Origin: Helicobacter saguini
GTDB taxonomy: Bacteria > Campylobacterota > Campylobacteria > Campylobacterales > Helicobacteraceae
Reading direction: 5' to 3'
NCBI RefSeq assembly: GCF_000762875.2
Contig: NZ_JRMP02000021.1
Location: 1-38,497 of the forward strand
Length of the DNA: 38,497 bases
Shown here: positions 34,746-38,497 of the stretch, in pieces
Layout: each line of letters starts with the position of its first letter
Numbering within the stretch: the first letter of the stretch is position 1
Program-made: the position numbers and the translations under genes
Notes under the pieces: generated by a model
Seen by the model: the letters and a program-made list of their open reading frames with translations, nothing else
Databases searched by the model: none
What the model was told of the DNA's origin: nothing

Positions 34746-34751
34746 TATAAT
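34746..34751 (+). promoter_or_regulatory. -10 box for the GT2 locus
   Basis: A TATAAT 25 bases before ATG 34777; an AAAGG ribosome site follows it. Confidence 0.5.
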
Positions 34752-34776
34752 TTTTTGGCATAAATGAAAGGTAAAA

Positions 34777-35403
34777 ATGGGTTTAGATTCTAAGATTCAT
34801 AATCGTGATTTGAAGGTTGGCGTGGTTGTGCCGATGTTTGGTGTGGCTGCTTTCCTTAGGGAGTGTTTAGATTCTATATTGAATCAAAGTTACAAGAATT
34901 TAAACGTTTTGCTTATTAGTGATGGAGATTTGGATTGTTTGAATATTGCGTTGGAATACGCTGCTTTAGATTCTAGATTTATTGTCATTGATAAAGAAAA
35001 TGGCGGACAAGCTACAGGGCGAAATGTGGGGATTGAGTTTTTTAGCGGAGTTTATAAAATTGTGTCATTGCGAGATTTTGCGTTAGCAAAATCGTGGCAA
35101 TCTAGTTTGGAAAGTAACATAGAATCTAAAGGCGATTCCCCCCTCCCTTGCGTTAGGGTGGGCGACTTGGGGTGGGTAAAAAGCCCTGCTAAACAAAAAA
35201 ACATAGAATCTAACTTGCAAGATTCTATAAAAACTTCTAAAAATCATAACCTTATAGAATCTACAAATATAGAATCTAATAATTTATACTGCTATAAAGT
35301 TCTAGATTCTAAAACATATATATATATATATATATATATGCGACTCTTACAGCGATATTTCATTCGATATTTCGCAAATGGAGCAAGTTATGAAGCTTGC
35401 TAG
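34777..35403 (+). CDS. GT2 N-terminal half-domain ending past the (AT)12 tract, phase-off form
   Basis: A 208-aa product in the present tract length. It starts with a GT2 fold (VGVVVPMFGVAAFLRECLDS, VLLISDGD, DKENGGQATGRNVGIEF) but lacks the later DxD metal-binding part. Residues about 95-180 are repeat-derived, including the CATTGCG/GGCAAT element (RDFALAKSWQS). Then YKVLDSK leads into alternating Tyr-Ile from (AT)12 at 35316-35339, and a frame that stops at 35403. With one more AT unit (or two fewer) the frame would instead read CDSYSDISFDISQ and continue into the downstream GT2 as one protein of about 800 aa. Confidence 0.85.
   Translation: MGLDSKIHNRDLKVGVVVPMFGVAAFLRECLDSILNQSYKNLNVLLISDGDLDCLNIALEYAALDSRFIVIDKENGGQATGRNVGIEFFSGVYKIVSLRDFALAKSWQSSLESNIESKGDSPLPCVRVGDLGWVKSPAKQKNIESNLQDSIKTSKNHNLIESTNIESNNLYCYKVLDSKTYIYIYIYMRLLQRYFIRYFANGASYEAC
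35063..35103. repeat. CATTGCG/GGCAAT hairpin element in GT2 copy A
   Basis: TGTCATTGCGAGATTTTGC, GTTA loop, GCAAAATCGTGGCAATCT: a long imperfect stem. In copy B the equivalent place (about 37454-37494) retains only the right end (TCGTGGCAATCT). Confidence 0.75.
35316..35339 (+). repeat. (AT)12 dinucleotide tract, candidate phase-variation switch
   Basis: Twelve AT units within the open frame of the GT2 half-domain gene. The frame through the tract alternates TAT and ATA codons. n=1 modulo 3 (10, 13) would join it to the downstream GT2; n=12 does not. Confidence 0.85.
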
Positions 35404-37177
35404 TGAAAATATCAAAGTAGCGGTGATTGTGCCGATTTTCAATGTCGAGCAGTATTTGCGTGAGTGCCTAGATTCTATAATTAACCAAAGTTATAAGAAT
35501 ATAGAAGCGATTTTGGTAAATGATGGTAGCACAGATTCTAACTCGCTAAATATCGCAAAGGAATATGTAGCAAAGAACGCAAATTTCACACTGATAGATA
35601 AGCCAAACTTAGGACTTTCAAGCTCTCGCAATGTAGCACTTGATTTTCTATCACAAAGTTATAAACTAGAATTAGATTCTAAAGAAACACAAAGGGTTAA
35701 AGAAAATATAGAATCTAAGATGCAAGATTCTAAGGAAATACAGAATCTAGATTCTAAAAACGTCAATATACCCACTGCGGTATTACCCACCACCATACTA
35801 CCCACCCCCATATTACCCACCCCCCAACCCCCCTCCGCAAGGGAGGGGGGCTATCCTTACCAAGATTTTAAAGAAAATATAGAATCTAATGGTGAAGATT
35901 CTACCCTAACTCCTACCCACCACCCTATAAGTTTAGAATCTAATTTGCTAATTTACAAAGTAATAAACGAAAATCCTTATGATATAAAAGCAATTTATGT
36001 GAATAAAGATTCTATAAAAAATAACACACAATTACCCACCCCCCTAACCCCCCTCCGCAAGGGAGGGGGGAACTCAACCCAAGATTCTAAAGATATAGAA
36101 TCTAAAACATTGCAAATACCAAAAATAGATTATATTATCTTTTTAGATAGTGATGATTATTGGAAAAGTGATTGTATAGAATCTTGTATAAAAGCTGCAC
36201 TACAAAGTGAAGTAGAAATACAAAATATAGAATCTAACGCTCAAAATTTTACCCTAACGCCCACCCACCACCCTATAAGTTTAGAATCTAATCAAAACAA
36301 CCACCCAAAACGCGCCGAAATAATCTGGTTTGACTGGGAATACTTCTATGATGGCATAGATAAGCCCAAAAATAAATGGAAAAGCTGGCAAGAAATCTAT
36401 GGCTTTAAAGGTGATAGTTTAATCACAAAAAGGCAGTGGCTTACTTTAAGTGTAGAGAAAAATCCTGAGTTTTTCGCATTTGGGTGGATGGCAATGATTG
36501 ATTTTAAATATTTGCAACATCTTAGGCTACGATTTATTGATAGGATAATGAATGAGGATGTGCTATTTGAAACGCTTTTATTTTTTAAATCGCGCTATAT
36601 TTATGTGCTAAATAAAAAGCTATATATGTATCGCATTCGCCCAAATAGCATTACAGATTATAGTGCTAAGGCGAATATCCCGCCATATCTAGAGCCGCTT
36701 TTGGTGCATTTTAGCGGGAATGAACGCAATACAAAGGAGTATCATAAAGCGCGTAGTTGGCTAGTGATGATGGAGGATTTAGAATCTAGTTTAAAAGATT
36801 ATGCTTTAGGAGATTCTAAGGTGTTACAAGATTCTATGATTTTGCAAGATTCTAATATGCTAGATTTTAATGCGGAGGATTTTAAAGCGGAGCGTCAAAA
36901 GGATATTTCGCTTTTAAGGGAGGCGTTTTATCCTAAGTTTTGCGAGATGATATTGCATTTGGCTAGTTTCCCTGAGGACCCTTTAGGGCTACTGCCGCGA
37001 ATGAGTGTGATAAAGCCATATATAAATGATGCAAAGGCAAAGGGCGTGAAAGTCAAACGCTTTAAAAAACTAGCTTTGAATAATCTAGCGATGTATAGAA
37101 TCTTTTCACCTTTAATCGTGCTATATCGCAATGTGAAAGATATTGAGAGAAAGTTTAGGAAAAGAAAGAAGGGATAG
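35390..37177 (+). CDS. GT2-family glycosyltransferase, copy A second domain
   Basis: Preferred start ATG 35390, preceded by GGAG seven bases earlier; an in-frame ATG at 35378 gives 599 aa. The GT-A start IKVAVIVPIFNVEQYLREC, VNDGSTDSNS, GLSSSRNVALDF and the metal-binding DYIIFLDSDDYW (Asp residues at about 257-260 of the 599-aa form) are clear, followed by a GT2 C-terminal part (WLTLSVEKNPEFFAFGWMAMIDF, MNEDVLFETLLFFKSR). About 150 residues of repeat-derived sequence separate RNVALDF from DYIIFLDSDD, including Pro/Thr-rich stretches encoded by GC hairpins and a THHPISLES module. The GT2 domain itself is complete, so the enzyme is probably functional alone or fused upstream. Likely surface-glycan biosynthesis. 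Confidence 0.87.
   Translation: MKLASENIKVAVIVPIFNVEQYLRECLDSIINQSYKNIEAILVNDGSTDSNSLNIAKEYVAKNANFTLIDKPNLGLSSSRNVALDFLSQSYKLELDSKETQRVKENIESKMQDSKEIQNLDSKNVNIPTAVLPTTILPTPILPTPQPPSAREGGYPYQDFKENIESNGEDSTLTPTHHPISLESNLLIYKVINENPYDIKAIYVNKDSIKNNTQLPTPLTPLRKGGGNSTQDSKDIESKTLQIPKIDYIIFLDSDDYWKSDCIESCIKAALQSEVEIQNIESNAQNFTLTPTHHPISLESNQNNHPKRAEIIWFDWEYFYDGIDKPKNKWKSWQEIYGFKGDSLITKRQWLTLSVEKNPEFFAFGWMAMIDFKYLQHLRLRFIDRIMNEDVLFETLLFFKSRYIYVLNKKLYMYRIRPNSITDYSAKANIPPYLEPLLVHFSGNERNTKEYHKARSWLVMMEDLESSLKDYALGDSKVLQDSMILQDSNMLDFNAEDFKAERQKDISLLREAFYPKFCEMILHLASFPEDPLGLLPRMSVIKPYINDAKAKGVKVKRFKKLALNNLAMYRIFSPLIVLYRNVKDIERKFRKRKKG
35828..35850. repeat. GC-rich hairpin element 1, copy A
   Basis: A 9-bp stem CCCCCCTCC / GGAGGGGGG around a GCAAG loop, translated in frame as Pro-Pro-Ser-Ala-Arg-Glu-Gly-Gly. 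Counterpart at 38217-38239 in copy B. Confidence 0.85.
36048..36070. repeat. GC-rich hairpin element 2, copy A
   Basis: Same 23-bp hairpin as element 1, read in a different phase (Pro-Leu-Arg-Lys-Gly-Gly-Gly). Counterpart at 38437-38459. Confidence 0.85.
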
Positions 37178-37180
37178 GAT

Positions 37181-37792
37181 ATGAGTGTAGATTCTAGTGA
37201 TTTTAAAGTGGGCGTGGTGGTGCCGATGTTTGGTGTGTCGGCATTTTTGCGTGAGTGTTTAGATTCTATTTTGACTCAAAGTTATGGGAATTTAAACGTT
37301 TTGCTTGTTAGCGATGGAGATTTGGCGTGTTTAGATATTGCTTTGGAATACGCTGCTTTAGATTCTAGATTTATCGTTATTGATAAAGAAAATGGCGGAC
37401 AAGCAACAGGGCGAAATGTGGGCATTGAGTTTTACTCTGGAGTTTATAAAATTGCTTCAATGCAAGAACTACAAAGTAATTCGTGGCAATCTAGCTTAGA
37501 AAATAAAATAGATTCTAAAGTCGATTCCCCCCTCCCTTGCGTTAGGGTGGGTGACGGGGGGTGGGTCAATAACCACGATAATCCAAAAGACCAAAATAAT
37601 AAAGAATATCCTATAAATTTACAGAATCTAGATTCTAAAGATTCTAAAAATCATAACTTTATAGAATCTACAAACTTAGAAACTAATAATTTATACTGCT
37701 ACAAAGTTCTAGATTCTAAAACATATATATATATATATATGCGAAAGTTACAGCGATATTTCATTTATGGAGCAAGTTATGAATCTTGCTAG
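37181..37792 (+). CDS. GT2 N-terminal half-domain, copy B, phase-off form
   Basis: A 203-aa close copy of the gene at 34777. It has VGVVVPMFGVSAFLRECLDS, VLLVSDGD and GGQATGRNVGIEF, then a repeat-derived tail, YKVLDSKTYIYIY across (AT)9 at 37723-37740, and a stop at 37790-37792. It starts 4 bases after the copy A stop, with GGGATAGGAT as ribosome site. As in copy A, the DxD part is missing, and a +1 AT unit (n=10) would open the frame into the downstream GT2 via CESYSDISF. Insert details differ from copy A. Confidence 0.85.
   Translation: MSVDSSDFKVGVVVPMFGVSAFLRECLDSILTQSYGNLNVLLVSDGDLACLDIALEYAALDSRFIVIDKENGGQATGRNVGIEFYSGVYKIASMQELQSNSWQSSLENKIDSKVDSPLPCVRVGDGGWVNNHDNPKDQNNKEYPINLQNLDSKDSKNHNFIESTNLETNNLYCYKVLDSKTYIYIYMRKLQRYFIYGASYESC
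37723..37740 (+). repeat. (AT)9 dinucleotide tract, candidate phase-variation switch
   Basis: Nine AT units at the position equivalent to the (AT)12 tract. Different lengths in two tandem copies are themselves a sign of slippage or independent change. n=9 is again 0 modulo 3 (the unfused state). Confidence 0.85.
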
Positions 37793-38497
37793 TGAAAATA
37801 TCAAAGTGGCTGTAATTGTACCGATTTTTAATGTCGAGCAGTATCTAAGAGAGTGCCTAGATTCTATCATTTCTCAAAGTTATAAAAATATAGAAGCGAT
37901 TTTAGTAAATGATGGTAGCACAGATTCTAACTCTTTAAATATCGCTAAAGAATATGTAGCAAAATATAGTAATTTCACGCTGATAGATAAGCCAAATCTA
38001 GGACTTTCAAGCTCTCGCAATGTAGCATTAGATTTTCTATCACAAAGTTATAAGTTAGAACTAGATTCTAAAGAAACTAAAAGAGTGAATGAAATGTTAG
38101 AATCTAAGATGCAAGATTCTAAGGAAATACAGAATCTAGATTCTAAAAACGTCAATGAACCCACTGCGGTATTACCCACCACCATACTACCCACCACCAT
38201 ACTACCCACCCCCCAGCCCCCCTCCGCAAGGGAGGGGGGCTATCCTTACCAAGATTTTAAAGAGAATGTAGAATCTAATGGTGAAGATTCTACCCTAACG
38301 CCCACCCACCACACCATAAATATAGAATCTAATTTGCTAATTTACAAAGTAATAAACGAAAATCCTTATGATATAAAAGCAATTTATGTGAATAAAGATT
38401 CTATAAAAAATAACACACAATTACCCACCCCCCTAACCCCCCTCCGCAAGGGAGGGGGGAACTCAACCCAAGATTCTAAAGATATAGAATCTAAAAC
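37779..38497 (+). CDS. GT2-family glycosyltransferase, copy B second domain, runs off window
   Basis: Open from ATG 37779 (GGAG upstream; ATG 37767 also in frame) to the window end without a stop, so about 240 residues are seen. It matches copy A: IKVAVIVPIFNVEQYLREC, VNDGSTDSNS, GLSSSRNVALDF, then the repeat-derived Pro/Thr insert and YKVINENPYDIKAIYVNKDS. The DxD region and C-terminus lie outside. The insert differs by small changes (for example an extra Thr-Thr-Ile-Leu-Pro unit). Confidence 0.85.
   Translation, partial: MNLASENIKVAVIVPIFNVEQYLRECLDSIISQSYKNIEAILVNDGSTDSNSLNIAKEYVAKYSNFTLIDKPNLGLSSSRNVALDFLSQSYKLELDSKETKRVNEMLESKMQDSKEIQNLDSKNVNEPTAVLPTTILPTTILPTPQPPSAREGGYPYQDFKENVESNGEDSTLTPTHHTINIESNLLIYKVINENPYDIKAIYVNKDSIKNNTQLPTPLTPLRKGGGNSTQDSKDIESK
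38217..38239. repeat. GC-rich hairpin element 1, copy B
   Basis: Same 9-bp-stem hairpin as 35828-35850, in the copy B GT2 insert. Confidence 0.85.
38437..38459. repeat. GC-rich hairpin element 2, copy B
   Basis: Same hairpin as 36048-36070, 38 bases before the window end. Confidence 0.85.

Larger units (their letters stand above)
34777..38497 (+). repeat. Tandem duplication of the two-domain GT2 unit, second copy incomplete
   Basis: Copy A (34777-37177) and copy B (37181 to window end) are arranged directly in tandem. Matching landmarks are offset by about 2.4 kb: the start codons by 2404, the AT tracts by 2407, the MEQVM start and both GC hairpins by 2389. Sequence between landmarks is highly similar, with divergence in the low-complexity inserts. 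Confidence 0.9.

Noticed and set aside
34777-35403. Simple pseudogene: the GT2 half-domain gene decayed by frameshift
   Set aside because: The break coincides with a dinucleotide tract, the alternative frame is open into the next domain, and the same layout occurs in the second copy, so a switchable state fits better; decay is not excluded.
1-38497. Prophage, integron or genomic island boundaries
   Set aside because: No integrase, transposase, tRNA target or phage genes were seen; most genes are core housekeeping or envelope genes.

Overview
The window reads as chromosomal DNA of a low-GC Campylobacterota genome, most likely an enterohepatic-type Helicobacter. Several genes and gene orders point there: a cholesterol alpha-glucosyltransferase closely matching the H. 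pylori CapJ/HP0421 family, a petABC cluster with a diheme-type cytochrome c1, a tolB-pal-cpoB-slyD block, and a NucT-type nuclease divergent from a huge acidic 'poly-E-rich' type protein. I cannot fix the species. No rRNA, tRNA, CRISPR array, prophage or transposase gene was seen.

Layout: 1-2383 (minus) is a sugar epimerase (cut by the window edge) and a GT4 glycosyltransferase. 2588-5809 (plus) is petABC, followed by two membrane proteins (the second FixH-like), rnpA and a small orphan gene. kdsA (minus) follows. 9392-14938 is a giant alpha-2-macroglobulin-like lipoprotein behind a T15 tract. 15005-20131 holds nucT (minus) and the 1497-aa acidic repeat protein (plus). 20141-23037 (minus) carries cgt/capJ, a gmhB-like phosphatase and an RND-type periplasmic adaptor. 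23249-28022 (minus) is the tolB, pal, second Pal-like protein, cpoB, slyD block. 28297-30558 (plus) is rplM-rpsI, then a small membrane-anchored protein and a PilT-like ATPase. A DMT transporter (minus), pyrG (plus) and a DnaQ-like exonuclease (minus) follow. 34777-38497 is a tandem duplication of two-domain GT2 glycosyltransferase genes, the second copy running off the end.

The dominant signal is a 9-bp motif, TAGATTCTA (complement TAGAATCTA), present in both orientations at extraordinary density in intergenic DNA and inside genes. Inside genes it is almost always read as Leu/Ile-Asp/Glu-Ser-Lys/Asn/Ile, the only phase that cannot create a stop. It has built low-complexity inserts of tens of residues into otherwise conserved enzymes (CTP synthase, cholesterol glucosyltransferase, GT4, GT2, a DMT transporter, the epimerase). 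Outside genes it often merges with the -10 box (TAGATTCTATAAT). Each copy carries a GANTC site. Further dispersed families (a CATTGCG...GGCAAT hairpin, GC-rich hairpins, an inverted-repeat element of about 130 bp inside cgt) have also been absorbed in frame.

The second strong signal is a pair of (AT)n tracts, (AT)12 and (AT)9, at equivalent places in the two tandem GT2 units. In both, adding one AT unit would fuse the upstream half-GT2 domain to the downstream GT2 domain through an open linker. This looks like a phase-variable surface-glycan locus. Together with the T15 tract before the macroglobulin-like lipoprotein, it suggests slippage-based switching of envelope functions.
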